Positions 42,090 to 54,694 are shown, counted from the first letter of the stretch. The stretch: DNA of 64,000 nt from Petrolisthes cinctipes (GCA_033782935.1 JAWQEG010000634.1:229501-293500), one strand, 5' to 3'. Notes: generated by a model from the letters alone, not told the origin. Made by a program: numbers and translations.

Positions 42090-42440
42090 AGGGGGTAATT
42101 CACTTTTGTTACATTGGAGTGCCTTGATTCCTCCAAAGTATGCCAGGAAACAGGACCAGATGAACAAAAATATTGGTGGTCTGTTGCTTGGAATAGTTTG
42201 TAGGATTCAGTTGCTTCAGTTTTATCAACACAGTTTCCTCTTTAAGGGGGGATGATATATACTTTTGGTACATAAGAACATCTTTATTCCTCCAAAGATA
42301 TATATGCCATGCAGGAATCAGCAGGACCAAAATAGCAAAAATATTGTCTGTGGCCTTTTGTTGCTTAGAATAGTTTAGTTAGAGGACTCAGTCAGTTACT
42401 CCAGATTAACCACCAACACTAGCCTATAAACTACCCTCCT
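42090..42440. mobile_element. Two adjacent family B MITEs
   Basis: 42090-42245 (GATTCCTCCAAAGTATGCCA, TTGGAATAGTTTGTAGGATT) and 42241-42440 (TTAAGGGGGGATGATATATA, GTTGCTTAGAATAGTTTAG). They meet at the TTAA near 42243. Confidence 0.62.
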
Positions 42441-42597
42441 TAATTATCACTTCCAAATAAGGTGAAAAAAATATCTTTTATTCATTTCCCCCCAGAAGTA
42501 CCGTAAGAGGTCATGGAAAGCAATTGACGTCATGTTCTAGTCATACGAGTATTTATTTTCCTTGTTTTCACGTCCTCAGTCACTTTCTTCTGCTGTG

Positions 42598-42755
42598 TAT
42601 CTTTCTTCTGTTATATCTTTCTTGTGTTGTATTATATTTCCTCCTGTATATCTTTTTTCTGTTATCTTTCTTCTCTTGTGTATCTTTTTTCTGTTATCTT
42701 TCTTCTCTTGTGTATCTTTTTTCTGTTATCTTTCTTCTCTTGTGTATCTTTCTTC
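42598..42755. repeat. Pyrimidine minisatellite, 32-bp unit
   Basis: CTGTTATCTTTCTTCTCTTG repeats exactly at 42659, 42691 and 42723, with looser copies either side. Plus-strand Leu/Phe/Ser frames are artefacts. Confidence 0.88.
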
Positions 42756-42816
42756 TGTTTATTATATTTCCTCCTTTATATCTTTCTTCTTTTGTATCTT
42801 TCTTCTGTTTAGGGGA

Positions 42817-42940
42817 GGATATACTTTTGATACATTAGAGTGCCTTGATTCCTCCAACCAAAATATGCCAGGAAACAGAACCAGCAGATTAACAAAAATA
42901 ATGGTGGTCTGTTGTTTGGAGGTATCAGTTGCTCCTACCT
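42817..42940. mobile_element. Family B MITE (partial)
   Basis: GGATATACTTTTGATACATT, GATTCCTCCAACCAAAATAT and GGTATCAGTTGCTCC. Confidence 0.6.
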
Positions 42941-43004
42941 CCGTGACAGGAATTTTACAGTTATTATTATTATTTTTTTTTTTTTCTTACTTGCCTCCCC
43001 TGTA

Positions 43005-43005
43005 T

Positions 43006-43062
<57 letters not shown>
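43005..43062. repeat. (CT)n microsatellite
   Basis: About 28 CT units. Confidence 0.95.
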
Positions 43063-43063
<1 letters not shown>

Positions 43064-43179
43064 GTAACAGACAATAATAACAATGGGAACTGTACTGTCA
43101 CAATTAATCACCGCCTCTCTCCGCATATGTATGACTCACTGTGTCAGCCATGTTGAAATTCACAATCGACCACTAACAA

Positions 43180-43460
43180 AAACAATCCCAACTTTACAAC
43201 AGAACAAAATAATGCCAACTTTACGACAAAAAATAATGACAACTTTACAACGAAAAATAATACCATAACACCATAATAATAACACTATATCAACAACAAA
43301 TAATCCCATCTTCACAACAAGAACAAAACAATCCCAACTTTATAATCAAAACAATATAATCCCAACTTTACCACAACAAGAACAAAATAATAGCAACTTT
43401 ACCACAACAAGAACAAAATCATAGCAACTTTACAACAAGAACAAAATCATAGCAACTTTA
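43180..43460. repeat. Minisatellite, about 30-bp unit
   Basis: Imperfect tandem copies of ACAACAAGAACAAAATCATA GCAACTTT. Confidence 0.8.
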
Positions 43461-43994
43461 CAAATGTATGATATTGGTGAAATCTTGTATTCAAGGTGCC
43501 TCAAATACAACACGACATTATCAAGCATATATATATATATATATACACTTATAATTTGAATGGAATTGCAAGATACAGTATAGTAAACATCTAGATGGGT
43601 ACTGTACAGCCACAATCATATACCCACCGACACTTTCCTTCCACCGTGCAAATAAATCATACAACACCTTACGTCAACTCAACCCCGTCAGTTATTATTG
43701 TTATTATTATTATGAGGTGCTGCAATATCATACACGTGTTGCTCTTTATTACCAAGATATATACTACGATGGAAGGAGTGTCAGTGGCTATACGTTACTG
43801 ATTACAAGGGCTTTCAGTCATGAAGTTTTATTAAATTATGATGTGTGATTACGTTAGTAGTCAATTGCTGTTTATGGGTTAATTGATTATTTATATACCT
43901 GAAAATCTTTTGATAATAAAAACTGCGAGTCGTAGGCCAAGGTAGTTTAAGAATTAACAGATATTACATTAAAATGTCGTCAATTAATAGAATC

Positions 43995-44157
43995 AGTAAT
44001 AATAATAATTAAAATGGTACTACCGTTAATAATAATAATAGTAGTAGTAATAATTATAAAGGTAATTACCGTTAATGATAATTATAATAATAATAGTAAT
44101 AAAAATAGTACTACCAATAATAATAATAATAGAGGTAATAATAAAAATGGTACTACT

Positions 44158-44194
<37 letters not shown>

Positions 44195-44215
44195 TTTATT
44201 TTATAATACTTGCGG
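43995..44215. repeat. (TAA)n-rich microsatellite
   Basis: TAA runs interspersed with GGTACTACCGTTAAT-like blocks. Confidence 0.85.
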
Positions 44216-44316
44216 TATATGAATTATAATACAATGAGAGGACCAATAGTAGGCTACGTTGTTCTAGACCACTATACTGGACACTGACCCCTTCTCTTAC
44301 TTTTCCTCTTTGTGTT

Positions 44317-44480
<164 letters not shown>

Positions 44481-45319
44481 ATGGCCATAGTCATAGTAAG
44501 TTGTCGAAATACTATTGCTGGTTAACTGTTATTACATACGTAAATCTGGTGTTGAGTACAAAAGGCAACTTTACACAGGTCAAATACACAGGATAGCCTA
44601 TAATATATATATAACAATTCAAATATTCATAATTATAGTAAGTTGTGGACATACTGTTGCTTGTTAACTGTTATTACGTTGATATGGTGCTTGGTGAATG
44701 TAACAGTGCATGGGTGTGTGCACTGGAGATGCCTGGATCGTTTTAGAATTTTTTTTCCTTGAGGTGAGGAAATTCCCAGTGTTATGAAGCCACAGAATGA
44801 CGGGAAAATACCACACCAGCAGGCCAGCCAACACATTGCCAGAGAGAGAGAGAGAGGCTGCTGGAATTGTTGCCTGTATAATGCATATTTTGTACCTGGG
44901 GAAATCACCTGGTTAATGACCTCATTACTTAACTCTTTCTTTAAACTTAATGCAAACTCAGACAAATAATAACAACAGTTAGCCAACTAAACTGCATCTT
45001 TTTTTTTTCCCTTATAGATGAGGATCACGATTTGTAGTTGACTCCTAGCTATACTGTAGGCTACTCAGTATTGTTTATTTGGTAATGTGTCAATACAGTG
45101 CGGCATTTGTGAGACTATAGGGGGGGTATTATGAAACTACTTCGAGGGAAAGGTGTCTCGTCGCTAAATTCGCATTGCAAAATAATGAGAACTGAGCGAC
45201 GAAAACAATGAACTTTTCCTCGAATAAATGGTTTAATAATACCACCCGTAGAATACAAACTCTGCTTGTTATTTATACATACGATCAATCAAACATTGTC
45301 GCTGAAGCCGCTCTTTATT

Positions 45320-45420
45320 TTATGTTTAGCAGTTTGGTGTTTGGCTGTTGGTGTCTATAATAAGTACTAGATTACTGTAGTGTATAGACATATTCCTTCC
45401 GTTCCTCATGCAGATGGTAT
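45320..45420 (+). repeat. Diverged duplicate of the CHH exon 2 acceptor region
   Basis: TTGGCTGTTGGTGTCTATAA, GATTACTGTAGTG, ACATATTCCTTCCGTTCCTC and GCAGATGGTAT correspond in order to 45708-45780 just before exon 2, including a pseudo-acceptor and the ATGGTA. A minus-strand LINE tail lies between the two copies. Confidence 0.6.
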
Positions 45421-45431
45421 CTGTATATACA

Positions 45432-45620
45432 GTATATGGCTGTTGTTGTTGTTATTGTTGTTGAAGTTCTCAAGTTGTCTGGCCGAGCAGCCCCAAGCCC
45501 CAGAGGAAGGCCATGGCCTGAACCGGGCTTTCCCACACTGCCCTCAGAGAGTGTATGTTGTGTTGTTGGCGAGTGTGGTTGTGTGCATTGCAGTCTTCCA
45601 TTATGTGTTTAATAGAGTGG
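45432..45620 (-). mobile_element. LINE 3' tail
   Basis: (TTG)n followed by AAGTTCTCAAGTTGTCTGGC and CCTGAACCGGGCTTTCCCAC; same family as 22905-23060. Confidence 0.62.
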
Positions 45621-45771
45621 GGTGTTATGTTGCATCCTGGACATGCTGTTGTTGGTGGTGTTGACAGTGGTAATGTTAACTTCGTGTATATTATATTTAT
45701 CAGATTGTATGGCTGTTAGTGTTCATAAATAACTATAAGATTACTGTAAACATATTCCACCTGTTCCTCAG

Positions 45772-46106
45772 ATGGTATGGTTGGTGATGATAGTGGTGGC
45801 GGTATTGATGATAAGTTCGTGTGATTCTCGTGCCCATCATCACCCAGACACACTCCCCCACGCTACACACTCACTACACGCATCAACAACTTCCCTCTTC
45901 ACTGCTGCTGAATCTATGAACGGGGAAGTCATCAGTCGTCCTATCCGGAGTGCTGTGAAAAGTAGACGACGGTCGTTCCAGAAGCGTTCCATCTCAGGCC
46001 CCTCTTGTAAAGGAGTGTACAGCCGCAACATGTGGTCTCAGCTGAGCCAAGCCTGTCTCGACTGTCAAAATCTCTTCAGGGAAAAGAACATGGCGAGTAA
46101 ATGCAG
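45772..46106 (+). CDS. CHH: CHH-family preprohormone, coding exon 2
   Basis: Carries most of a crustacean hyperglycemic hormone / ion transport peptide type precursor, a secreted neurohormone family controlling glucose, moulting and osmoregulation. Acceptor CTGTTCCTCAG precedes ATG 45772. Order: signal peptide (MVWLVMIVVAVLMISS), a precursor-related peptide of about 50 residues, dibasic cleavage site SFQKR, then the mature hormone SISGPSCKGVYSRNMWSQLS followed by QACLDCQNLFREK. With exon 1 the precursor is 150 residues and the mature peptide 73, starting at residue 78. There is no N-terminal Gln to cyclise. No Gly marker of the moult-inhibiting type is seen and a precursor peptide is present, so it is closer to type I. 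Ends two bases into a codon at AG|GTACGT, the family's conserved intron position after the fourth cysteine. Confidence 0.93.
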
Positions 46107-46522
46107 GTACGTACAGTACGTTGTTGGATTGTGATGATATGGTGGTGACTGACTGACTGACTGATGATATTGGGTAGATATTTTAAGGAGATTTAGTGAG
46201 ATCTTATTGTCAATATGTTTAATGTCAAATGGTTAATGGTATAATAAATTATGATATTAGGAAAATATCGTGAATAGCTTGGTAAAATAATATGTATAAT
46301 GTCAAATGTTTACTGTTATGTTTAATGGTGATACAAGATATATATTAGAAAGATTTTGGTAAGATATCTGAATGTCAGTACGTTATGTTAAGGTAGTGAA
46401 GATATGGGCGTTGGGAAAGGATACTACATGGGGAATGAATGGAGTAGGTTGGACTGAAATGAGTGTGATATATAGCTCCTGAAAATAGACAACTTAGGCT
46501 GTTATTAAGTGGTTTAATTTAA

Positions 46523-46665
46523 AGACCCTGTGATCGTGTATGAGAGTTGGTGGCTCATGATTCCTCCTGAATATGCCATGAAACATGCTCCTTCAATATT
46601 GGTAGTGTTTCGTGGCAATGTTTGAAGGACTCACTAACCTCCAATTTTCTGACTATAGTGAGTCC
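46523..46665. mobile_element. GTTTCGTGGCA hairpin MITE (family C) in CHH intron 2
   Basis: TTAAAGACCCTGTGATCGTG at the left; core ATGCCATGAAACATGCTCCT / AGTGTTTCGTGGCAATGTTT; right end decayed. Confidence 0.72.
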
Positions 46666-47042
46666 GGAATTTCTCCAAAAGAGCGAGCAGAGCAGGAACA
46701 GTGGTTAGATGACACAGACTGGCAAAACCGAAATGATGAGTCAGATCCACTTTTCCCAATTATCCTGTCTGTCTGGCCTTGATATTGTTGTGACCCACCA
46801 GCTAATTTGTTTCCGGTCGAAGACAAAATTCTGTTACATATTACTCATCTATAATACAATACATATTGAAGTTACGGGACGATGTATAGTTGTGTATGTT
46901 CTTGTATATGAATTAACTCAAAATATAAATTCGTTTCCACATGAAAGCAGAAGAGAATGAGAGACAAATATGGTGTTAGCAACTGGATTAAATTTCAGAG
47001 GCTCCTATGGCTTCCCTTCCACTGTTTTGCTTGTTTCACACA

Positions 47043-47082
<40 letters not shown>

Positions 47083-47162
47083 CGTAATAGGCTACATCTC
47101 TTTATCCGTGTTTGTATGTTGTATGTATGTCTGATTATTTTCCCCCTGCTTTTGACCAACAG

Positions 47163-47265
47163 TGAAGGGTGTTACCACAACGACACGTTCAATACGTGTA
47201 TTAAGGCACTACTGTTACCTCAGGACGAATATAACAGTATTGCCAGACTTCTCAGAGGATCATAA
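47163..47265 (+). CDS. CHH: CHH-family preprohormone, last coding exon
   Basis: Acceptor TTTTGACCAACAG. Completes the split Ser codon and encodes EGCYHNDTFNTCIKALLLPQ then DEYNSIARLLRGS and a TAA. Across the join, the six cysteines of the mature peptide fall at 7, 23, 26, 39, 43 and 52, exactly the CHH pattern of three disulphides. The end LLRGS has no Gly-Lys/Arg amidation signal. AAATAAAAAT near 47818 may be the polyadenylation signal. No alternative long-form exon was found. Confidence 0.93.
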
Positions 47266-47269
47266 TCAC

Positions 47270-49427
47270 ATATAGGCCTACCTGTACTTCACATCACTAC
47301 TCTAACAGTCTCACGCAGGTAATGAAATACAATATCATAATCAACAAGTGACACGTACGGCTGTTAAAAGTGATATTTTGTGCATTTGGCTGTAATGTGA
47401 TATTAGTGATTAGATTTAATCTATGAATAATAGATTAAGAAAAAAATGTCTGTTTAGAAACAGTTATAAGTCATCTATATGTTCCGTATTATTATTATTA
47501 TTATTATTATCATCTTCCCTCAGGTTGGTGTCATTGTAGAAGTAGATCTTGTAGAGTTGTCTCCTCCTGTTCCTTCGTTCCTCACAACACCGAGATGATC
47601 ACAACAACTGACAGAACAACACCATGCAGTTATTATGATGCCAATATGAAAACCAGGCGTCTATACTGTAGTATAATTATAATTGGAGATACTTTTGAAG
47701 GTACTCATACATGAAATGAAAAGGAGGAGTGCACTAACCGAACCTAAAATATGCACACCATAATAATAGAGATGTATTGTGTAGTTTTGTAGAAGCACTG
47801 TTTCTTAACTAAACGCAAATAAAAATATATAGCATATTAAAAATGCACCATGCAGCTACTACGTACTCCAGTGCAGCTATATAATAATACTGTACTATAT
47901 AATATGTAAACGTTTATCTTACATATATTTAGACAGTCATGATTGTTCCTAATATAGATTAATGAAATATACATACTGTATTTATTGTATTATAAAGGAT
48001 CTAGTCACTTCGTTTTTATTTCTAAGTTGTTACACAATTTATGACACCAGCAGCTGTAGTGACGTAAAACCAATTTCACAGTCTTGGACCGATTCCACAG
48101 TGGCTTTGGGTTTGCTATGATCCTCCCCAACCACGTACACTTGTCAGTCTTAATTGTATCCAACAAACTCAGTATCCATATCCACAAAATCTGTTGGGTA
48201 GTTCCATTATTACGTTAGTTTCATAGTGGAGTCCTGAAATTCATCCAATAATTCACTCATGAGTCATTTACACAGTTCAGTTTCTTTCGTTATGGTGCTT
48301 GAAAACCAAAACAAACCACTGTGGAATCCGCACCTTACATTGTCGACTCAGGACTGGTATGTAAGCACCCGAACGAAAGAAACGGAACTGACTTTAGAAG
48401 TATCGTGTGATGTTTGGGAGATAACTGTTACTGAACTGTTTAATGGATGTGTTGCGAGTGGATGTTTAAATGTTTGATGAAAATCTGGACTGTAATGTGT
48501 GGCTGGGGATGAACCAAATTAGTGGGACCACCGCTATTGTATATTCTACCTGTATTCTGTTCACATTAATTTAATATTTTCTTCTTGAAGGTCAGTAATT
48601 ATGTCATACTTTTGTGTTGGCCACCTTCCAATAATTCACTACTTTTATCCATTTTATTCTCATCAACATACAAGGGATGGAGTAATGAGTTACAGGTGAA
48701 TGACGTGAGAGTTATACAAATCCACAAATGCAATCTTAGGAAGGTACTGTAGGCCTATACGTGTTTATGTACACTGTACAGGATAATTATCAGCAACTAT
48801 AATGAATTAAACATACTTAGGTTGTCCTGCCATTGGAAATACTTGTATATTATAATTCATCATTACTAACGCCAAACAATTTTATTAACTTAAAAATGAA
48901 AAATACGAGCGACACTCTGAATTATAAGGTAATAGTATTATGTAACATTAATTGTAATTCTTTTTTTTCCTATACTATACTTGAGTTCCACCCACTGGTT
49001 ACAAAATAATACAAAATGAATGATGAGTCTTTCTCTCGTTTAATTAATACCACCTTTAAAATGTGACCCACTAACGTTAACGGTATATCATTCTGTAATA
49101 ATGTTAGATGTGAGTGGCAGTTCAATAGAAGGTAGTGTCTTAATTACTGAAAATAATTATGCCAACTTTTGTATTTTAAAGAGTACAATATTCAGTAAAC
49201 TCGCTGTATTTGTAACGAGTACTGATCGTTTTGTATTTTTTATACAGAAATATAAAGAATACAAAACGATCAGTACGAGAGTGTATAATTATAATTATTA
49301 TAATTGCCTCTCACTTCGTTCTCTGTTGCCTTCTGTGCAAGTTATAAAGAATAAGAACGAGAGGAAAGGTTCTGTATGATGCGAAGATAATAGCAGTGTC
49401 TGGGTGGTATATATATTAATATTATTA
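47270..49427. other. No further gene seen
   Basis: CHH 3' region followed by AT-rich DNA. Contains an (ATT)n run at 47490, an imperfect inverted repeat around TTTCTTTCG at 48280-48390, and a hairpin at 49217-49280 (GAGTACTGATCGTTTTGTAT with mirror ATACAAAACGATCAGTAC). Confidence 0.5.
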
Positions 49428-49600
49428 AGGGAGTAATACGTACACTCTTGGTATATTAGAATACATTGATTCTTCTAAAATATACTAGGGGACAGGACCA
49501 GATGAACAAAAATAATGGTGTTCTGTTGCTTGGAATAGTTTGGTGGAAGCAGTTACTCCAGACTTTTCCAACACGTAGCCTACTGTATTATTCCCTTAAA
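49428..49600. mobile_element. Hairpin MITE (family B)
   Basis: TTAAGGGAGTAATACGTACA at the left, TATTATTCCCTTAAAT at the right, TTGCTTGGAATAGTTTGGTG inside. Confidence 0.68.
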
Positions 49601-49822
49601 TTTCTTCGCGGAAAAGTTCTCTTCGTCGCTCTTTCAGTTCCTATTATTTTGCAATGTGAATTTAGCAACGAAATACCTTTTTCTCAAAGAATAAGTTTGA
49701 TAATATCACCCACCCAGAATATGTGTATTCCTCCCCCTTCTCTTGTCCATTTGAGTGTACCTGCTGCAGCCTTTGCCAGCTTGCAGTTGTGTCAGCAGTG
49801 ATGCAATCCACATATAGTAATG

Positions 49823-49945
49823 TACAGTCGGCAAAAAAAAAATATTGAAACCACCTTTACATTGAAATCAAATATAATAGTAACTTTGTGAAATTATATA
49901 TAAATCATCCATAGGGGAGTTCCAATACTTTTTTTGTCGGCTGTA
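49823..49945. mobile_element. Short TA MITE, TACAGTCGGCAAAAAAA family
   Basis: 123 bp; ends TACAGTCGGCAAAAAAAAAA and complement of CTTTTTTTGTCGGCTGTA. A second copy is at 53602-53695. Shares TA with the next element. Confidence 0.78.
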
Positions 49946-50100
49946 CAGTCACGATCAAAAGTCCTGTCTATGGTGAATGAGAGTGAACCATTTGAGTGAA
50001 TATTATGAACCAATATTAGAGACCAAAGGTTATAGTTTCACATAATTTATCGAGGCCGTTTCACTCGAAGGTGTTGACAGGACAATTGAACGTGACTGTA
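49944..50100. mobile_element. TA MITE, TACAGTCACGATCAAAAGTC family
   Basis: Ends TACAGTCACGATCAAAAGTC and complement of GGACAATTGAACGTGACTGTA-type sequence. It abuts the preceding element through one TA. Confidence 0.8.
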
Positions 50101-50427
50101 TGTCAAGGTTAAACCAGGTATCTACATCATTGTCTCCTTATTCTTCTACAATCTACATCATACGAGTTCATTGAGGCAGCTAGTGTGTTTGCACGATTGC
50201 AACCCCTGGATGATTTATTGATAAACCTGTTTTAGTATTCTTGTAAAACGAATAAAGAATTATCTGATAAAACTGTTTTAATTAAAGTTCTATGGACGTT
50301 GGACACAACAGAAATAGGCAGTGTTGTAAACTGTATATATATCTGCCCAGGGGGGCTGACTTTATTATCTGTGATTATTAGTTATCCCCCACAGGGCTAG
50401 AATAAAGATTGTTGTAGGATCTGGTCA

Positions 50428-50880
50428 CTTTCTAGTGCATTTGAAAAGATCTGCCGGAGGTTGTCTCTGCTGTGTGGACCGCCAGCACACAGGGGTGCAT
50501 TATCCCTTTGCATGCAGCAATGTAAACTCCCTCCCCCTTATGGTCCCTTCAGGGCTGGTCTCATGGAAGGTGCGGTCCCACTTGTAGCTCTTGTGGTAAC
50601 GTGGACTTGGGTCCACAGCACTGGCTGTGGGATCAAAGACCTTCCCACCAATCTCCATTGGCGGTTGGAGGCCCATACTCCATCCATGGTCCTGTAAGCT
50701 CTGGTCCAATTTCCCTCAGATGTGCTTCGGTAGCCCAGAGGCATATAGGGTCAGCCCCTCCTTTATTTTTTTTATTTTTTTATTTTTTTTTTTTTTCACT
50801 GCGACCAGAGCATACCGGGGGTCTGTGGGGCATCGGGCAATTCTGCCCCGGGAGAACATCAACAACAACAAAAACTGTAT
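50428..50880 (+). mobile_element. Probable 3' end of a non-LTR retrotransposon
   Basis: Moderately GC-rich, stop-containing sequence (GATCTGCCGGAGGTTGTC ... GGGCATCGGGCAATTCTGCC) ending GAGAACATCAACAACAACAA, a CAA-type tail. An A/T-rich run sits at 50765-50798. No RT segment is attached. Confidence 0.5.
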
Positions 50881-52159
50881 ATATATTTTCATGTTCTTTA
50901 TTTACCTTTAGTATAAACCTTTATAAACACTCTGGGGAACGATGCCGCTAAAGGTCATGAATTTATAATTATACTACTGTATATATATTTTGAAATTTCT
51001 TTATATACTTTTAGTAAGTAATAAGGGGTAAGGACTAAGGAATTAAAATATAAATGCAGTAGCCTACTCCATCCTAACAGGAATAATTCTTAAGTAAATA
51101 GAAAGGATAAGGTATCATCATCTAACACCAGTTAATATCAGTGTCATACCACCAAAATTGATAAAGTATAAGTATAACTATTACAATTAGTCAAATCTGT
51201 AGGCCTACTCCGTAACTTACTAAAATTAAGTTATGTAAAAACTCGCGTTTCATTATCTTTTGAAAAGCGGAAAATTGATATGTCCTTATTCTACTTAGGG
51301 TTGGTCGAACAGTTTATTGTTGAGCACCCAGTAATCCTTATTTCAGTCACAAAATCAATTAAAAAGAAAGTATAAAAAAAAAAAAAACGCTCACCGCTCG
51401 TGTGTGTAAATAAAGGCGCCAGCTGTTAGTGATTCCTGTTAGCCGCTAGGTGGCTCTGCTGTACCAGTACCAGCAGGACGACCAAAAACTATCATAATTA
51501 TAATTTGACATATCCGTGCCGTATCAGTGCCGTGTCCATTCAGTAATTCTTTCAATAAATACCTAATTAAATGCCATATGATGTACAGATATTTCTTCAG
51601 AGTTAATACTTGTAGGCGACAGCAGATTTCTACAGATTTTTTGACCAAGTTTGTCAGCAGATTCTCATTCATTTTGTCTGGCAACACTGAGCACACCTGC
51701 TGGCAACACTGGTGACTGTGTGTATGTATGTGTGTGTGTAGTGCTGACTGCAGACGACAGTTTTAACTTTGTATGGTGGTGGCTGGTGTATGTATGTATG
51801 TATGTATTGGTGGTGGTAATGGTGATGTCATGAACCACAACGATTCATCATCAACGACAACTTCTTCTTCTTACTTTGATGGTCAATGATATAATTATTA
51901 TGTTTTTTTGACCCCAGTACATCCAGCAGGTAAGAATGTGGAGTAATTAAGGAAGGATAGTCTTGGTTACCGAAACGAGAAACCTTTTATTTTTATTTTT
52001 GAGTCTAATTAGGCCTACCACCGGTAAACGAGTGTCTGTCAGTTAGGCCTACTATCTAAAATTAGCCTACTTTTCATAATTAGGATATTGACCTGTTTTT
52101 TATTATTGTAGTTAGTGTGTCAACCAACCATCATTAACTGCTTACTTAACTAGAAGGTT
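50881..52159. other. No gene seen
   Basis: AT-rich. 51515-51565 ends with AATTCTTTCAATAAATACC, the right end of family F. (TATG)n at 51790. Short frames only. Confidence 0.5.
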
Positions 52160-52870
52160 AGGTTAATATTGAATGAATTACCGTTATTGGGTACGGTTTT
52201 TCTACCTTCATTATCCACTTATTTAGACCATTCTAAGACTATTTTCAGTAAATATTGAATGAATTACCGTTATTGCATACCGTTTTTCTACCTTCATTAC
52301 CCACTAATTTCGACCATTCTAAGACTATTTTCTTCTATGGCATTTCCTCCACAAATGCCCCATTTCCAAGATAGGGCATATTCAAATGGGGCATTTTGAA
52401 ATTAGTCTGACCTTACCTGACCTGACCTAACCTAACTTAGACCTCATCAGACTACCGGGACCTAACCTGGGCAAACTACCGGGAAATAATCGTGATAAAG
52501 TACAATAAATGACTGGGGCAAAATACTGGGACCCAGCCGGATCTGGCAACACTGCTACAAAACGGTAATTCTTTCAATAAATACCCTATTTTCTTCTATG
52601 GCATTTTCTCTGCAAATGCCCCATTTCCAAGATAGGGCATATTCAAATGGGGCATTTTGAAATTAGCCTGACCTTACCTGACCTAACCTAACCTAGACCG
52701 CATCAAACTACCGGAACCTAACCTGGGCAGACTACGGGACCTAACCTGGGCAAACTACCGGGAAATAACCGTGGTAAAGTACAGAAAATGACCGGGGCAA
52801 AATACTGGGACCTAGCTGGATCTGGCAACACTGCTACATAACGGTAATTCTTTCAATAAATACCGAATGT
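52160..52870. repeat. Cluster of family F repeats
   Basis: Two fairly full copies (52249-52590 and 52585-52865) plus a leading fragment, each with GAATGAATTACCGTTATTG at the left or TTCTTCTATGGCATTT, then CATTTCCAAGATAGGGCATA, CCTGACCTAACCTAACC and CTAACCTGGGCAAACTACCG, ending CGGTAATTCTTTCAATAAAT. Confidence 0.7.
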
Positions 52871-52914
52871 TATTGTAATTTGTGTGAAAAAGTGGTAAGT
52901 CTGATCTTGGTCTA

Positions 52915-53395
52915 TATTCAAGAACATTGGTGGTGGTGCGTACGATACGATGACTTCATAACATAAGGCCATATTCAAGAACATTGGTGGTGGTACATAC
53001 GATACAACTACACCATAACATAGGGCCATAGTAGTTAAACTGATCTCTGTCTACATTCAAGAACATTGTTGTTGGTGGTGTATACGATACGACGACTCCA
53101 TAAATAGGGCCATATTCAAGAACTTTCACAGTGTATACGATGCGTGGTACCGGGATGATGGCTCTGTTGTTTGTCTATGGTGCCGTCGTACTGATACCAC
53201 GCCTTCGTATACACCACGAATGTTCTTGAATATGGTCCATTAATCCACATGGGGCCATATTCAAGAACATCCATAGGGTATACAATGGCGTCGTACCGGT
53301 ACGATGGTTCTGTTGTTTGTCTATGGAGTCGTCCATCGTACCGGTACCACACCATCATATGCACCACAAACATTCTTGAATATGGCCCTATAATT
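52915..53395. repeat. Array of hairpin repeats (family E)
   Basis: CATATTCAAGAACATTGGTG and related words recur at 52915, 52970, 53055, 53112, 53220 and 53260. The last unit (53250-53390) is a long palindrome ending CATTCTTGAATATGGCCC, with GTACCGGTACGATGG stems. Confidence 0.72.
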
Positions 53396-53449
53396 GATTG
53401 CTTGTCTATCTTTGCATCAATTTGAAAATTTTGAGTTGTTCACATGTAA

Positions 53450-53530
53450 GTTATGGTTAGGTTCGGTTAGAGTAGGTTAGGGTAGGGTAGGGTAAGTTAG
53501 GTTAAGATAGGTTAGGGTAGGTTTTGTGTG
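53450..53530 (+). repeat. Degenerate TTAGG/TTAGGG array
   Basis: About 12 imperfect units mixing GGTTA, GGGTA and GGTTAG. Confidence 0.65.
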
Positions 53531-53601
53531 GCAACTTTCCAAAGACCATGGATATCATACCGTACTCAACAAGCATGTGCAACAAGAAGTTTTTATATTT
53601 G

Positions 53602-53695
53602 TACAGTCGGCAGAAAAAGTATTGGAACTCCTCTATGGATAGTTATAGTTAATTTCAATGTAAGGGTGGTTCCAATACTTATTTTGCTGAGTGTA
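53602..53695. mobile_element. Short TA MITE, TACAGTCGGCAGAAAAAGTA family
   Basis: 94 bp; complementary ends (right TTATTTTGCTGAGTGTA) with GTATTGGAAC / GTTCCAATAC inside. Confidence 0.75.
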
Positions 53696-53857
53696 CAAGA
53701 ACAGCCTGTCTGTCAAAAGTACACTGGTAATGGTTAAGAAGAGCCACAGAAAAGGAAGTTACATTTAAATTTCCTTCATATTTTTGTTGGTGATTGTTTT
53801 TGCTTTATGAAGTCATATCCCAGTGCAACAGTGCATTTTGACCATGTTTGATTACCT

Positions 53858-53940
53858 TCAAGGTTAGGTCCCAGTAGTCTGCCATGGTCCAGGTTAGGTC
53901 CCGGTAGTCTGTCCCAGTTCATATTAGGTTAGGTTAGGCA
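53858..53940 (-). repeat. Family F fragment
   Basis: GGTTAGGTCCCAGTAGTCTG and GGTTAGGTCCCGGTAGTCTG in tandem, then TTAGGTTAGG. Confidence 0.6.
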
Positions 53941-54254
53941 AACTTTAGCACTTATGTATATTAACTACTGTATTTTATGTGATATTTACTTGTTTTACCC
54001 CTCAATCCAGCCTCTGGGGGGAGGAGGAGGATCACACATGGTCAAAATACATTGGCGCACATATAGTTCATCACATAAATCTAGGGAATAATGGATTATC
54101 CAAAAAAGAAATTTGGAAAAAATTGTGTTTTCCTTTTCTGTGGCTCTTCTTAAACATTACCTTTACACATACTGAACTGTATTTGTAAGAATAGCCAGTA
54201 GCTTTTGAATATCATCATAGTTTATGAAAATAATTTTCTTTTAGATGTATTGAA

Positions 54255-54425
54255 CAGTGTGTTTTTGGACCAAAAAATAACCTACAACACAGTGTGGGTA
54301 CCGAGAGAGGAGTTGTGGTATTATTGTATGATGAGTTGGGAGTGGTAGAGAACTATGTGAGAGTAATGTGGTAAATGTATGAAGACAGCATGAGAACAGT
54401 GAAGTGTGCAGTAATAAATGACAGG
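54255..54425 (+). pseudogene. Fragment of a non-LTR reverse transcriptase
   Basis: Broken frames still read like the RT segment 'F.D..ITYNTV..PREELWYY' followed by a 'MYEDS' motif, which I associate with RTE-like LINEs. Too short and decayed to classify. Confidence 0.45.
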
Positions 54426-54694
54426 TAAAAATGGGACCTCCTTTCTTTACTCAGTTCTATTGTAATTTAGCAATCATTGGCCCATGTACTTGTACGGTAC
54501 CATTTATATCAGATTATTAGTTGTTAATGAAATTATACAGCAGAATGCAACTGTGTATATATAAAAGTGGGAGTTCGCTATCCCACCTATGAATGATGGG
54601 GGGAGGGGTATTGGTACATCGTCTCTCCATGCTAATCTTTCACTACATCACAGCTGGTTATCCTTGTCATTCTTCTTTGATATATTGTTTTCAG

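Noticed and set aside
42562..43077. 171-codon plus-strand Leu/Phe/Ser frame
   Set aside because: Composed of a 32-bp pyrimidine minisatellite, a family B MITE and a (CT)n run.
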